Origin: Brooklawnia propionicigenes | GTDB taxonomy: Bacteria > Actinomycetota > Actinomycetes > Propionibacteriales > Propionibacteriaceae | Direction of reading: 5' to 3' | DNA length: 64,000 bases | Assembly: GCF_030297015.1 (NCBI RefSeq) | Contig: NZ_AP028056.1 | Coordinates: 2,800,939-2,864,938 of the forward strand | The notes under the pieces: model-generated | Databases searched by the model: none | Told to the model about the DNA's origin: nothing | The model's input: only the letters and a program-made list of their open reading frames with translations | Part shown: piece after piece, positions 39,929-48,866 of the stretch | How the letters are laid out: each line of letters starts with the position of its first letter | Position numbering within the stretch: the stretch's first letter is position 1 | Translations under genes and position numbers: made by a program

Positions 39929-40872
39929 AGGCGGCGCTGTGGGGTGGCGACACCTCCAGACTGACCGATCCGAAGCCGGGGACCAACTATGCGGCGGTGC
40001 TGCGTATCGACCCCATTTCGGACGGGATGGTCAAGGGCCTGGGTGGTCTGCTGGTCGCGCTCGCCGGATACTCGCTGCTGCTGCCGGGAGTGGCCTGGGC
40101 GCTGCTGGGAGTTTTCTGGTTGCTGCGCGGGATGCCCGGCAGCTTCGCCGACTACCGCACCGCGGCGCTCCAGTTCGAACTGATCGACGGCATGGTGGCC
40201 ACTCATCTGGCCATCGGCTCGCTGGTCGTGCTCTGCATGTACATCATGCGCTACGTGCATCAGCGGCACCCCCGGTGGCTCTGCTCGGTGCAGCCCGGCT
40301 TCCGCTGGCGCTACGCGGTCGCCTGCGCCCTGGTATCCGTGGCGGTGCTCAACGGCGTCTACTGGGTCTCCCGGGCCAACGACATGCCCACCTGGCAGGC
40401 CAGCGATCACCTGGGATGGTGGCTGCTCGCGATCGTCCTCACCGCTCCATTGCAGGCCGCGGGGGAGGAGTTCTTGTTCCGGGGCTATCTGCTGCAGATC
40501 TCGGGCATGATCAGCCGTAGTCCATGGCTCGCCGTAGCGATCTCGGCCACGATTTTCGCAGCCATGCACGGCACTCAGAACATTCCGCTGTTCGTCGACC
40601 GGATGGGCTTCGGTCTGATCGCGGGTGCCTTGGTGGTGACCACCGGCGGTCTGGAGGCCGCGGTCGCCGCGCACGTGATCAACAATGTCTTTGCCTTCGG
40701 CTATGCGGCGGCCGCCGGCGGGGTGGCGCAGGCACGAGCGCTACAGGTGTCGACCTGGCAGACGACCGGATGGAATCTGCTCGCCTACGCGCTGACGGCC
40801 GTTGTCTGCTGGTGGATCGGTCGTCGGATGCGGGTGTCGGTAGCCGCCCCGCAACCGCCAAAAGCGAAATGA
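39925..40872 (+). CDS. CPBP-family intramembrane metalloprotease
   Basis: 315 residues, seven to eight membrane helices. Glutamate motif EEFLFRG (Glu181, Glu182, Arg186), HGTQN in the next helix and HVINN near residue 251 are the ABI/CPBP zinc and catalytic motifs. Bacterial members process membrane proteins, protect against bacteriocins or act in maturation; the target is unknown. GTG start overlaps the FAH stop (GTGA), so the two are coupled. Confidence 0.88.
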   Translation: MKAALWGGDTSRLTDPKPGTNYAAVLRIDPISDGMVKGLGGLLVALAGYSLLLPGVAWALLGVFWLLRGMPGSFADYRTAALQFELIDGMVATHLAIGSLVVLCMYIMRYVHQRHPRWLCSVQPGFRWRYAVACALVSVAVLNGVYWVSRANDMPTWQASDHLGWWLLAIVLTAPLQAAGEEFLFRGYLLQISGMISRSPWLAVAISATIFAAMHGTQNIPLFVDRMGFGLIAGALVVTTGGLEAAVAAHVINNVFAFGYAAAAGGVAQARALQVSTWQTTGWNLLAYALTAVVCWWIGRRMRVSVAAPQPPKAK

Positions 40873-40881
40873 CAACGAAAT

Positions 40882-40911
40882 TTGCGTAGCGGAATGACCG
40901 TCGTGTAAGTT
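40882..40911 (+). promoter_or_regulatory. Candidate promoter for the tRNA pair
   Basis: TTGCGT at 40882-40887 and TAAGTT at 40906-40911 with an 18-base spacer, 30 bases before tRNA-Gln. Confidence 0.4.
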
Positions 40912-40941
40912 TAGCTGTCGTTGCGCCGCAGGGCACAACAC

Positions 40942-41016
40942 TGGGGTATGGGGTAATTGGCAGCCCGCCGGATTCTGGTTCCGTCAGTCCAGGTTCGAGT
41001 CCTGGTACCCCAACCA
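40942..41016 (+). tRNA. tRNA-Gln (CTG anticodon), CCA encoded
   Basis: Seven-bp acceptor stem TGGGGTA/TACCCCA, anticodon loop TTCTGGT giving CTG, T arm with GGTTCGAGTCC, discriminator A and genomic CCA at 41014-41016. Reads CAG. Confidence 0.95.
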
Positions 41017-41085
41017 GTAGCTGGTTCGCCAGGCTGCTGGACGCTGGGCCGACGCCAACGGCTCGGTAATAATTGAAGATGACCT

Positions 41086-41161
41086 GGCCCCGTAGTGTAG
41101 TGGCCTAGCACGCGGCCCTCTCAAGGCTGTAACGGCGGTTCGAATCCGCTCGGGGCTACCA
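41086..41161 (+). tRNA. tRNA-Glu (CTC anticodon), CCA encoded
   Basis: Acceptor stem GGCCCCG/CGGGGCT with a terminal G-U, anticodon loop CTCTCAA giving CTC, T arm with GGTTCGAATCC, discriminator A 41158 and CCA at 41159-41161. Reads GAG. Followed by a terminator. Confidence 0.95.
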
Positions 41162-41169
41162 GGTTAATA

Positions 41170-41197
41170 CCCCTAGTCAGAGTAATACTGGCTGGGG
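41170..41197 (+). terminator. Terminator of the tRNA-Gln/tRNA-Glu unit
   Basis: CCCC plus AGTCAG pairs with CTGGCT plus GGGG (one bulged T, one G-U), loop of seven, then a T-rich tail ATTCTTCTTT. It also lies at the end of the convergent serine hydrolase gene. Confidence 0.75.
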
Positions 41198-41217
41198 GAT
41201 TCTTCTTTCCTCGAAGG

Positions 41218-42747
41218 TTATCCGGCGGGGGTCCGGGGGATCAGGGTGCCCACGTAGACGGCGAAACCGACCATCAGGCAGAACCAGGCCACACCGAGCA
41301 CGAACGCGATGATGGCCGGCGCGCGCCGCCGAGGTGGCAGCCATGGCAGCCGGTGCCAACGCATCGCGGCGATGACACCGCCTGCGACACCGACACCGAG
41401 CGCCACACCGAACGTCCACGGCGGTGCCCAATCCCACGGCTGGGCGATGCCCCAGAGCAAGACCGCGCCGGCAGCTCCCAGCCCTTGGCCGAGGACGCGC
41501 GACCGGCTCCTGCCCCGTACCGCTCCGAACGCGAACAGCAGCACCAGCGGTATGCCGACGGCCACCCAGGCCACGGTGTCACCGTCGACGGGGGGAGGCG
41601 CGGGAATGCCCGGATCGTCGGTCCCGGCGAGCAGGATGAGCCCGGCCCCCGTGAGGTCCCGCGCCCGGTTACCCAGGACGATGACGCCTGCCTGCGCCTG
41701 CCGATCGACGACCAGCATGCTCGTCATGCCGCCGGTCATGCCGTTGTGCCAGGTCACGTCATGACCGTCGGCATCGGAGACCACCCAGGCGAGGCCCATC
41801 TGCTGCCCGGCCAGCGCGCCACTGTCGATCCGGATGCGTGGCCCGAGCGCCGCCATGCCGGGTGCCGTCCCGGAGAGCAGCGCCTGCGCGTACTTCGTGA
41901 GATCGGTGCTGGTGCTGGTGACGCCTATTCCGGCCGGCGCGTAGCCGGTACCCGTCTGGGGCGCCATCGGGTTGCCGTTGGGATTGTGTGGCTGCAGCAG
42001 GTCGCCGGCCGGAGCTCCGGTCGCTGCGACGAGGGTCTCGGTCATGTCCAGAGGAGTGAAGAGTCGCTGGGTCACGTAGGTCGTCCAGTCCGGAGCACCG
42101 GCAGCCCGAGCGAGTGCGAACCCGAGCAGCGCGGCGCCGAGGTTGGAGTAGGACCAGCTGCCTCGGCTCGTCAATGGGATGGTCTTCGACGCCTCGATGA
42201 TTCCCTGCGGGGTGGCGTCGCCGAAGGCGCTGTAGGAGGCTCCCGCAAGATCTTCGGCGATGATCCGAAGGGTGCTCATCGGCGCCATGTTGGGCAGTCC
42301 CGAGGTGTGCTGGGCCAACTCCTCCAGGGTCACCGAACCGGCTGCTGTGCCGGCAAGTTCTGCGAGATGGGTCTCCAACCGGTCGTCGAGGCGCACCTCA
42401 CCGCGCTCGGCAGCGTCCGCGAGCAGCAGCCCGTTGAAGGTCTTGGTGAGTGAGCCGATCTCGAAGCGGCTGTCGGCTCCCACGTCACCGAATCCGGCCC
42501 ACGCCGGCTGCCCGTCGCGGATCCGCACGACGCTGATGGCGCTGAAGTCGGTGCCGGGGGCGAGGGCGGCGGTGGCGTCCCGGGCGAGGACCGCATCGCC
42601 TGTCGGGGTGCCCAGTGCTGCCGGACGGGGGCCGAGCACCAGCAGCATCAAAGCGCCGACCAGCGCACCGATCAGCAGCAGCAACCATGGACCGATTCGT
42701 TGGTCGATGACCTGCTCGATGGGACTGGGACTGTGATCTGCGGTCAC
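41218..42747 (-). CDS. Beta-lactamase-family serine hydrolase with membrane anchors
   Basis: 509 residues from GTG 42747. One N-terminal membrane helix (about 20-38), an exported class C/AmpC-like domain with Ser99-x-x-Lys102 (SLTK), YSN (in WSYSNLG) and the third motif in WHNGMTGG, then about four C-terminal membrane helices. This layout is shared with penicillin-binding-protein-like hydrolases and esterases; no specific substrate can be read. The start is uncertain: a longer reading to 42867 exists, and neither has a clear ribosome-binding site. It is the first gene after tRNA-Glu and seems accessory to the conserved order. Confidence 0.8.
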   Translation of the reverse strand: MTADHSPSPIEQVIDQRIGPWLLLLIGALVGALMLLVLGPRPAALGTPTGDAVLARDATAALAPGTDFSAISVVRIRDGQPAWAGFGDVGADSRFEIGSLTKTFNGLLLADAAERGEVRLDDRLETHLAELAGTAAGSVTLEELAQHTSGLPNMAPMSTLRIIAEDLAGASYSAFGDATPQGIIEASKTIPLTSRGSWSYSNLGAALLGFALARAAGAPDWTTYVTQRLFTPLDMTETLVAATGAPAGDLLQPHNPNGNPMAPQTGTGYAPAGIGVTSTSTDLTKYAQALLSGTAPGMAALGPRIRIDSGALAGQQMGLAWVVSDADGHDVTWHNGMTGGMTSMLVVDRQAQAGVIVLGNRARDLTGAGLILLAGTDDPGIPAPPPVDGDTVAWVAVGIPLVLLFAFGAVRGRSRSRVLGQGLGAAGAVLLWGIAQPWDWAPPWTFGVALGVGVAGGVIAAMRWHRLPWLPPRRRAPAIIAFVLGVAWFCLMVGFAVYVGTLIPRTPAG

Positions 42748-42914
42748 GGGGCAAGCCTGCCTGCGTTGTGAACGGTGCGCAATCCGGAATGCCGGTTGAG
42801 ATCGACGTCCCGAGGGCGATCGCTGCGCCAGGACATACCACCACGTCACGATCGCTGGTCGCAGCACATGGGCGTGCTTGAATGGGTGGATCAGACCGAG
42901 CTGAGAGACAGCCG

Positions 42915-43415
42915 ATGGCTACTCCATTGGACACTCGTATCAAGCCCCCCATCTGGACGGCTGCCTTGGGCCTGACCCAGTGGCTGCTGGCAGGTCGACC
43001 CAGCCTCCGGAAGCGCCCCGGCCGGGTTCGCTTCCTGGCCGCGGGTATCGCAGGAACCGTGACCGCGGCGGTGGGGATTACGGCACTCGCCCAGTTCAAC
43101 AGGCACGAGACAACCTTTGACCCCGAGACACCTGAGCTGGCCAGTGCTCTGGTCACCGACGGCATCTACGGCTACACCCGCAACCCGATGTACTTGGCCT
43201 TGACCGGCGCGTTGGTCACCCATGCTGTCTGGCTGGGCTCGTTGCGGGCCATCCCTCCGGTTGCGGCGCTCGCCGTGGTTCTCACGGCATTCCAGATCCG
43301 TCCCGAGGAGCGCGCGCTCGAGCAGATCTTCGGGGACGAGTACCGGGACTACATGAACCAGGTGCCCCGCTGGCTCGGATGGCCGTCGGAGGGGAAGACG
43401 TCACCCGGTGTCTAG
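42915..43415 (+). CDS. Small integral-membrane methyltransferase (isoprenylcysteine/PEMT family)
   Basis: 166 residues from ATG 42915; an in-frame ATG at 42882 is also possible and neither has a strong ribosome-binding site. Several hydrophobic segments, then the family signature GIYGYTRNPMYLALTG and the C-terminal EERALEQIFGDEYRDYMNQV split by its typical ExxxxFGxxYxxY pattern. Members methylate lipids or prenylated substrates with SAM; the substrate here is unknown. Divergent from the serine hydrolase. Confidence 0.8.
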   Translation: MATPLDTRIKPPIWTAALGLTQWLLAGRPSLRKRPGRVRFLAAGIAGTVTAAVGITALAQFNRHETTFDPETPELASALVTDGIYGYTRNPMYLALTGALVTHAVWLGSLRAIPPVAALAVVLTAFQIRPEERALEQIFGDEYRDYMNQVPRWLGWPSEGKTSPGV

Positions 43416-43557
43416 CGGCGCCCAAACGCGCTGTGCCCGGGCATGGAGTGGGTCATCATTGGCCCGTGGCGCGTCTACCGTGTGAGGAGATCACGGACTT
43501 GTCGAAGGACGATCTGCCTCGCACGTTGATAGACACCTAATAGAGAGGAGTGCACCG

Positions 43558-44115
43558 ATGTCTGACGCCGATCTTCTGGGATCGCCGGCCGGCACCGACG
43601 GCGCCCCCGATGTCGTCTACCGGATCATTGACAGCCCGGTGGGACCATTGCTGCTCGCCGCGACCGACAGCGGACTGGTGCGGGTTGTGTTCGAGCGCGA
43701 GGGTTTTCAAACCAAGCTCGACCGGCTGGCCGCAACGATCGGACCACGGGTGGTGGAAATGCCGACCCGGCTGGAGACGGCCGCGTCTCAGCTGGGGGAG
43801 TACTTCGCCGGCAGTCGGCAGGAGTTCGACCTGGACCTCGACCAGAGTCTGTCGGCCGGCTTCCGGCTTGCCGTGCACCGCTATCTGCCGCGGATCGGCT
43901 ACGGACAGACCCGGTCGTACAAGCAGGTCGCCGAGATGGTCGGCAACTCGCGTCTCGTCCGCGCAGTCGGGGCGGCCTGTGCAGCGAACCCGCTGCCCAT
44001 CGTGGTGCCCTGCCACCGGGTGGTGCGCAGTGACGGCCATCTGGGCGGCTACCTCGGCGGGCTGGAGGCCAAGCGCACGTTGCTGGAGCTGGAGCGGCAG
44101 TTCCGCGCGGCCTGA
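43558..44115 (+). CDS. ogt: Methylated-DNA-protein-cysteine S-methyltransferase
   Basis: 185 residues. Active-site motif PCHRV with Cys152, preceded by the helix-turn-helix region (GYGQTRSYKQVAEMVGN) and the Arg finger (SRLVRAVGAA). It removes O6-alkylguanine lesions by a suicidal transfer to Cys. No Ada regulatory domain, so constitutive Ogt type. ATG 43558 with AGAGGAG ribosome-binding site. Confidence 0.95.
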   Translation: MSDADLLGSPAGTDGAPDVVYRIIDSPVGPLLLAATDSGLVRVVFEREGFQTKLDRLAATIGPRVVEMPTRLETAASQLGEYFAGSRQEFDLDLDQSLSAGFRLAVHRYLPRIGYGQTRSYKQVAEMVGNSRLVRAVGAACAANPLPIVVPCHRVVRSDGHLGGYLGGLEAKRTLLELERQFRAA

Positions 44116-44185
44116 CCTCTGCCACGGTGACGGGCAATGCCCTACCATTGGCCAGGTATCGCACGCCCTTTTCAAGGAGGAACTG

Positions 44186-45079
44186 ATGGCGACTGTCGGA
44201 TTCATCGGGCTGGGGACCATGGGTCATCCCATCGCCCGCCATATGTTGGAGAACCTGCCCGCCGGCGACACTCTCGTACTGAACGACATCAGCTCCGACC
44301 GCATCAAGGACCTGCTCGACGGCGGCGCCGTCTGGGCCGGATCCGCGAAGGAACTGGCCAGCAAATCCGACATCGTCTTCTTCATGGTTCCTGACATCCC
44401 CCAGGTCAGGGCCGTCTTGGCAGGGGAGAATGGTCTGCTTGCCGGTGTCGACAAGGAGATCCTGCTGGTCGTCTGCTCGACCGTCTCGCCCGATGCGGTG
44501 CGCCAGCTGGACGTCGATGTCAGCGAGATCACCAACGGCCTGGCGCGCGTCATCGATGCTCCGGTCTCGGGTGGCCAGGTGGGCGCTGAGGCGGGCACGC
44601 TGTCGATCATGGTCGGCGGTCCGGACGATCTTGTTGCCAAGGCTTTGCCATACCTGAAGCTCGCCGGAAACCCGGCCCACCTCGGCCCGACCGGCGCCGG
44701 TGAAGTGGCCAAGGCCTGCAATCAGCTGATCGGAGCGGCGAACATCATCGCCAACGCCGAGGCCGCCGTGGTGGCCGAGCGGGCAGGACTCGATGTCGCG
44801 AAGCTGTTCGAGCTGATGCTCGGCGGTTACTCCAGCAGCACGATCATGGCGGACAAGGCGCCTCGCTATATCAACAAGGACTACACCGTCTCGGGCGCCG
44901 CGTCCTTCTGGATCAAGGACCTCAAGGCCTACCTCGACGAGGCCGGCCGCACCGGTACCCCGACTGTTCAGGGTGACCGGCTGCTCGAGGCGTTCCAGGG
45001 CGTGGTGGACGCCGGCTGGGGTGCCGAGGACACCGCCATCGTCCAGAAGTACATCGAGGAGCGGGACGCGCAGGCGTAG
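44186..45079 (+). CDS. NAD(P)-dependent beta-hydroxyacid dehydrogenase (GarR/MmsB family)
   Basis: 297 residues. Rossmann motif GLGTMG at residues 8-13, substrate-binding APVSGGQVGAEAGTLSIMVGG split by the family GG, catalytic Lys in GAGEVAKACNQ near residue 176. Candidates are 2-hydroxy-3-oxopropionate reductase or 3-hydroxyisobutyrate dehydrogenase; the latter would fit valine breakdown, but no partner genes are present. Strong AAGGAGG. A longer in-frame reading from 43550 overlaps ogt and is not real. Confidence 0.88.
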   Translation: MATVGFIGLGTMGHPIARHMLENLPAGDTLVLNDISSDRIKDLLDGGAVWAGSAKELASKSDIVFFMVPDIPQVRAVLAGENGLLAGVDKEILLVVCSTVSPDAVRQLDVDVSEITNGLARVIDAPVSGGQVGAEAGTLSIMVGGPDDLVAKALPYLKLAGNPAHLGPTGAGEVAKACNQLIGAANIIANAEAAVVAERAGLDVAKLFELMLGGYSSSTIMADKAPRYINKDYTVSGAASFWIKDLKAYLDEAGRTGTPTVQGDRLLEAFQGVVDAGWGAEDTAIVQKYIEERDAQA

Positions 45080-45086
45080 GAAGTCC

Positions 45087-45110
45087 GGCCGGGCGCGGCT
45101 CAGCCCGGCC
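45087..45110. terminator. Hairpin between convergent reductase and IclR regulator genes
   Basis: Perfect 8-bp GC stem, 45087-45094 with 45103-45110, eight-base loop, starting eight bases after the reductase stop. Confidence 0.55.
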
Positions 45111-45131
45111 GCCGGTGGTGGCGAGAGTTGT

Positions 45132-45857
45132 CTACTCGCCGCCGCCGGAACGCCGCAGCACTTCGCTCAACCGATCCGCGGCAGCCGTCACCGCCGGCGC
45201 GTGCAGGCGTCCGGGCTGGCGGCTCAGCCGTTCGATCGGGCCGGAAACCGACACCGCGGCGATCACCTTGCCGCCGGGCGAGCGCACCGGAGCGCTCACC
45301 GAAGCAACACCCGATTCGCGCTCGGCGACCGACTGAGCCCAGCCGCGCCGGCGCACGCCGGTCAGCCCGACGGCAGAGAAGGTCGCATTCACCAGGCCGC
45401 GCTGCAGCCGGTCCGGCTCTTCCCAGGCCAGCAGCACCTGCGCTGCCGAGCCGGCGCTCATCGACAGCTGGCTGCCGACCGGAATCGAGTCGCGTAGGCC
45501 GGAGGGCCGATCGGCGGCAGCCACGCAGACTCGGACATCGCCCTGCCGGCGATACAACTGTGCGGATTCGCCGGTGATATCGCGCAGGCGAGCCAGGATC
45601 GGCCCTGCCGTCGACAAGAGACGGTCTTCGCCGGCCGAGGCGGCCAGTTCGGCCAGCCGCGGGCCGAGTACGAAGCGCCCTTGCAGGTCGCGGCCAACCA
45701 GTCGATGATGTTCGAGGGCGACCGCAAGACGGTGGGCGGTTGGCCGGGCCAGGCCGGTCGATTGAACCAGACCGGCCAGTGTCATCGGTCCGGATTCGAG
45801 TGCCGCCAAGACCATGGCTGCTTTGTCGAGTACCCCGACTCCAGAGGATTCGTCCAT
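45132..45857 (-). CDS. ltbR: IclR-family transcriptional regulator (LtbR/NdgR type)
   Basis: 241 residues. N-terminal winged helix-turn-helix (LDKAAMVLAALESGPMTLAG, STGLARPTAHRLAVALEHH) and a C-terminal IclR effector domain (about residues 75-240). Divergence from leuCD is the signature of LtbR/NdgR, known in corynebacteria and streptomycetes to control leucine and other amino acid genes. Start ATG 45857; TAGTCT six bases before it, lying inside a TGAGA-N6-TCTCA inverted repeat, which suggests autoregulation. Confidence 0.88.
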   Translation of the reverse strand: MDESSGVGVLDKAAMVLAALESGPMTLAGLVQSTGLARPTAHRLAVALEHHRLVGRDLQGRFVLGPRLAELAASAGEDRLLSTAGPILARLRDITGESAQLYRRQGDVRVCVAAADRPSGLRDSIPVGSQLSMSAGSAAQVLLAWEEPDRLQRGLVNATFSAVGLTGVRRRGWAQSVAERESGVASVSAPVRSPGGKVIAAVSVSGPIERLSRQPGRLHAPAVTAAADRLSEVLRRSGGGE

Positions 45858-45861
45858 ACTC

Positions 45862-45877
45862 TGAGACTAACATCTCA
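45862..45877. promoter_or_regulatory. Candidate LtbR operator between ltbR and leuC
   Basis: TGAGA at 45862-45866, six-base spacer, TCTCA at 45873-45877. It covers the ltbR -10 hexamer (45864-45869) and lies 30-46 bases before leuC, so one bound dimer could control both genes. Confidence 0.6.
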
Positions 45878-45907
45878 TTATTTGAACAGCAATGTCATCA
45901 TTGACCC

Positions 45908-47305
45908 ATGGGAAGAACTCTGAGCGAGAAGGTCTGGGATGACCACGTCGTGCGCGCTGCTGCGGGCGAGCCGGACCTGCTCTACATCGATCTGCAGCTG
46001 TGCCATGAAGTAACCAGTCCGCAGGCATTCGAGGGTCTGCGGATGGCAGGACGCCAAGTGCGCCGCCCCGATCTCACGATCGCCACCGAGGATCACAACA
46101 CTCCCACGATTGACATCAAGAAGCCGATCGCGGACATCGTGAGCCGCACCCAGGTCGACACGCTGCGCCGCAATGCCAAGGAATTCGGCCTGCGCATTCA
46201 CTCGCTGGGTGACCGCGATCAGGGCGTCGTGCACATCATCGGCCCGCAGCTGGGCATCACTCAGCCGGGCATGACGATCGTCTGCGGCGACTCCCATACC
46301 TCGACTCACGGCGCTTTCGGCGCGCTGGCGTTCGGCATCGGCACCTCCGAGGTCGAGCACGTGCTGGCGACCCAGACGCTGATGCAGGCCAAGCCGAAGA
46401 CCATGGCCGTGACGGTCGAAGGTGAGTTGCCGCCGGACGTCACCGCCAAGGACATCGTGCTGGCGCTGATCTCCAAGGTCGGCACCGGCGGCGGCCAGGG
46501 TTACATCGCCGAATACCGTGGCTCGGCCATCCGCGATCTGTCGATGGAAGGCCGCATGACGATCTGCAATATGTCGATCGAGTGGGGCGCGAAGGCCGGC
46601 ATGATCGCCCCCGACGAGACGACCTTCGCATACCTCAAGGGTCGTCCGCACGCCCCCGAGGGCGCCGACTGGGACGCCGCGATGGAGTACTGGCAGACGC
46701 TGCATACCGACGACGACGCGGTATTCGATACCGAGGTCTACATCGACGCGACGAAGCTGACCCCGTTCGTCACCTGGGGGACCAACCCCGGTCAGGGTGT
46801 CGGCCTGGATGCCAGCGTTCCCGACCCCGAGGAGTTCGAGGACGAGGTGGCCAAGGCCTCCGCGCGGCGCGCACTGGAATACATGGGCCTGACCGCCGGG
46901 ACCCCGATGCGGGGTATCTCGGTCGACACGGTCTTCCTGGGCAGCTGCACCAACGGTCGCATCGAGGATCTGCGGCTGGCCGCGGGCATCATCAAGGGAC
47001 ACAAGGTCGCCGACGGCGTCCGGATGCTGGTCGTGCCGGGATCGGCGCGGGTACGCGAGCAGGCCATGGCCGAGGGCTTGGACGAGATCTTTCTGCAGGC
47101 CGGAGCCGAATGGCGTGAGGCCGGGTGCTCGATGTGCCTGGGCATGAACCCCGATCAACTGGCCCCGGGCGAGCGTTCGGCGTCCACCAGCAACCGCAAC
47201 TTCGAAGGACGCCAGGGCAAGGGCGGACGCACCCATCTGGTGAGTCCGGCCGTTGCCGCCGCCACTGCGGTGACCGGTCACCTGGCCGCCCCGTCGGATC
47301 TGTGA
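45908..47305 (+). CDS. leuC: 3-isopropylmalate dehydratase large subunit
   Basis: 465 residues. Aconitase-type 4Fe-4S ligands: Cys in [11 protein letters not shown] and the pair in [14 protein letters not shown]; substrate region [12 protein letters not shown]. With LeuD it isomerises 2- to 3-isopropylmalate and, with CimA present, probably also citramalate. ATG 45908 lacks a clear ribosome-binding site. First gene of leuCD. Confidence 0.97.
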   Translation: MGRTLSEKVWDDHVVRAAAGEPDLLYIDLQLCHEVTSPQAFEGLRMAGRQVRRPDLTIATEDHNTPTIDIKKPIADIVSRTQVDTLRRNAKEFGLRIHSLGDRDQGVVHIIGPQLGITQPGMTIVCGDSHTSTHGAFGALAFGIGTSEVEHVLATQTLMQAKPKTMAVTVEGELPPDVTAKDIVLALISKVGTGGGQGYIAEYRGSAIRDLSMEGRMTICNMSIEWGAKAGMIAPDETTFAYLKGRPHAPEGADWDAAMEYWQTLHTDDDAVFDTEVYIDATKLTPFVTWGTNPGQGVGLDASVPDPEEFEDEVAKASARRALEYMGLTAGTPMRGISVDTVFLGSCTNGRIEDLRLAAGIIKGHKVADGVRMLVVPGSARVREQAMAEGLDEIFLQAGAEWREAGCSMCLGMNPDQLAPGERSASTSNRNFEGRQGKGGRTHLVSPAVAAATAVTGHLAAPSDL

Positions 47306-47318
47306 GAAGGACGAAGCA

Positions 47319-47924
47319 ATGGACAAGTTCACCAATCACACCGGGATCGTGGCTCCGCTGCGACGCAGCAATGTCGACACCGATCAGATCATTCCGGCTG
47401 TCTACCTGAAGCGCATCACCCGCACCGGCTTCGAAGACGGGCTGTTCGCAGCCTGGCGCAAGGACCCCGAGTTCCTGCTCAACCAACCGGCTTACGAGAA
47501 GGCGTCCGTGTTGGTGGCCGGCCCCGATTTCGGCACCGGCTCCTCGCGCGAGCACGCCGTCTGGGCCTTGCAGAACTACGGCTTCAAGGTGGTCATCGGC
47601 TCGCGCTTCGGTGACATCTTCCGCGGCAACTCCGGCAAGTCGGGGCTGCTGCTGGCCACCGTCGATCAGACCATCGTGGAGAAGCTGTGGGCTTACGCGG
47701 ATGCGAACCCGGGCGCGGAGGTGACCGTCGATCTGCCGAGCCGCACCATCACGGCCGGCGACGATGTCTACACCTTCGCGATCGACGACTACACCGCGAA
47801 CCGGCTGCTCGAGGGGCTGGACGACATCGCCGCCACCTTGCTTCATGCGGATGAGATCGCGGCCTACGAGGCCGCGCGGCCGAGCTTCAAGCCGAAGACA
47901 CTGCCCGCCAAGGTCGCAGGCTGA
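47319..47924 (+). CDS. leuD: 3-isopropylmalate dehydratase small subunit
   Basis: 201 residues. Swivel domain with [14 protein letters not shown] near residue 17 and [17 protein letters not shown] near 69, forming the substrate-carboxylate site. Thirteen bases after leuC with an AGAAGGA ribosome-binding site. Ends at a strong hairpin. Confidence 0.97.
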   Translation: MDKFTNHTGIVAPLRRSNVDTDQIIPAVYLKRITRTGFEDGLFAAWRKDPEFLLNQPAYEKASVLVAGPDFGTGSSREHAVWALQNYGFKVVIGSRFGDIFRGNSGKSGLLLATVDQTIVEKLWAYADANPGAEVTVDLPSRTITAGDDVYTFAIDDYTANRLLEGLDDIAATLLHADEIAAYEAARPSFKPKTLPAKVAG

Positions 47925-47946
47925 CGCCGTCGGCATCGTGACCACG

Positions 47947-47980
47947 CATCGCCGTCCCGTCGCCACGCGGGGCGGCGATG
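47947..47980 (+). terminator. Terminator of leuCD
   Basis: 13-bp stem with one G-T, 47947-47959 with 47968-47980, eight-base loop, 22 bases after the leuD stop. Confidence 0.65.
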
Positions 47981-48015
47981 TGCTTGTCCGGGGACAGACG
48001 GGGCATGATGAAACG

Positions 48016-48804
48016 GTGAGTGCAGGAGTCCCGGTCAAGCGGATCTATCGAGGCGAACTCGGGCAGGTGAACTTCGAGCCCACCAACCGCGTCTTCCGCA
48101 CGCTGGTTCCGGTCGTGCACCGGCTCGCTCGACTGCTCACCAAGACCCCCACCTGGCATGGCGGCGAGAATCTGCCCGCGACCGGCCCGGTGATCATCGT
48201 CCCGAATCACATCAGCTCACTCGACCCGGTGATGGTCGGCGAGTTCCTGGCCTACAACGGACGCTGGCCGCACTTCTTGGCCCGGGCCAATCTGTTCTAT
48301 CTGCCGGTGCTCGGGAGGCTGCTGCGCAGTGCCGAGCAGATCCCGGTTCACCGCGGCGGCCGCCACGCCCGGGACGCTCTGTTCGAGGCCGAGAGGGCCC
48401 TGTACGCGGGCGAGGTGATCGTCATCTATCCCGAAGGCACCATCACCTTCGATCCCGACGAATGGCCGATGGCCGCCCACACCGGCGCGGCCAGGCTCGC
48501 GTTGGCCACCGGTGCACCCGTGATCCCGATCGGGCAGTGGGGCGCCAGCATCGCCGTCCCCCCTCGGGGGATCAGGCCCTTCAAGCTGCAGCGCGGACCG
48601 ATCACCATCGAGTGCGGCAGCCCTATCGATCTGAGCGATTTCCTGGGCCAGCCCGATACTCCGCAGGTGGTGCGCGCAGCCTCGGTGCGCATCATGGACG
48701 CCATCACCGCTCAGGTAGAGCTGGCCCGCGGGGCGAAGGCGCCCGAGGGCCGCTGGCAGCCACGGCTGAAACGCCGGGTGGCTAGGGTCGAGGCGCTGAG
48801 CTGA
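48016..48804 (+). CDS. plsC: 1-acyl-sn-glycerol-3-phosphate acyltransferase
   Basis: 262 residues from GTG 48016. Acyltransferase motif NHISSLD (His65-x4-Asp70), then VHRGGRHARDALFEAE and YPEGTIT. It adds the second acyl chain in phosphatidic acid synthesis at the membrane. The frame is open back to 47764, but that part overlaps leuD and its terminator. In many actinobacteria gpsA and hupB lie around here; neither is present. Confidence 0.9.
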   Translation: MSAGVPVKRIYRGELGQVNFEPTNRVFRTLVPVVHRLARLLTKTPTWHGGENLPATGPVIIVPNHISSLDPVMVGEFLAYNGRWPHFLARANLFYLPVLGRLLRSAEQIPVHRGGRHARDALFEAERALYAGEVIVIYPEGTITFDPDEWPMAAHTGAARLALATGAPVIPIGQWGASIAVPPRGIRPFKLQRGPITIECGSPIDLSDFLGQPDTPQVVRAASVRIMDAITAQVELARGAKAPEGRWQPRLKRRVARVEALS

Positions 48805-48866
48805 TCCCGCGCCGGTGCGCGGGCGGTCACCGATGTAGTGTGAACCCAGCTTGGGGAAGGAAAACG

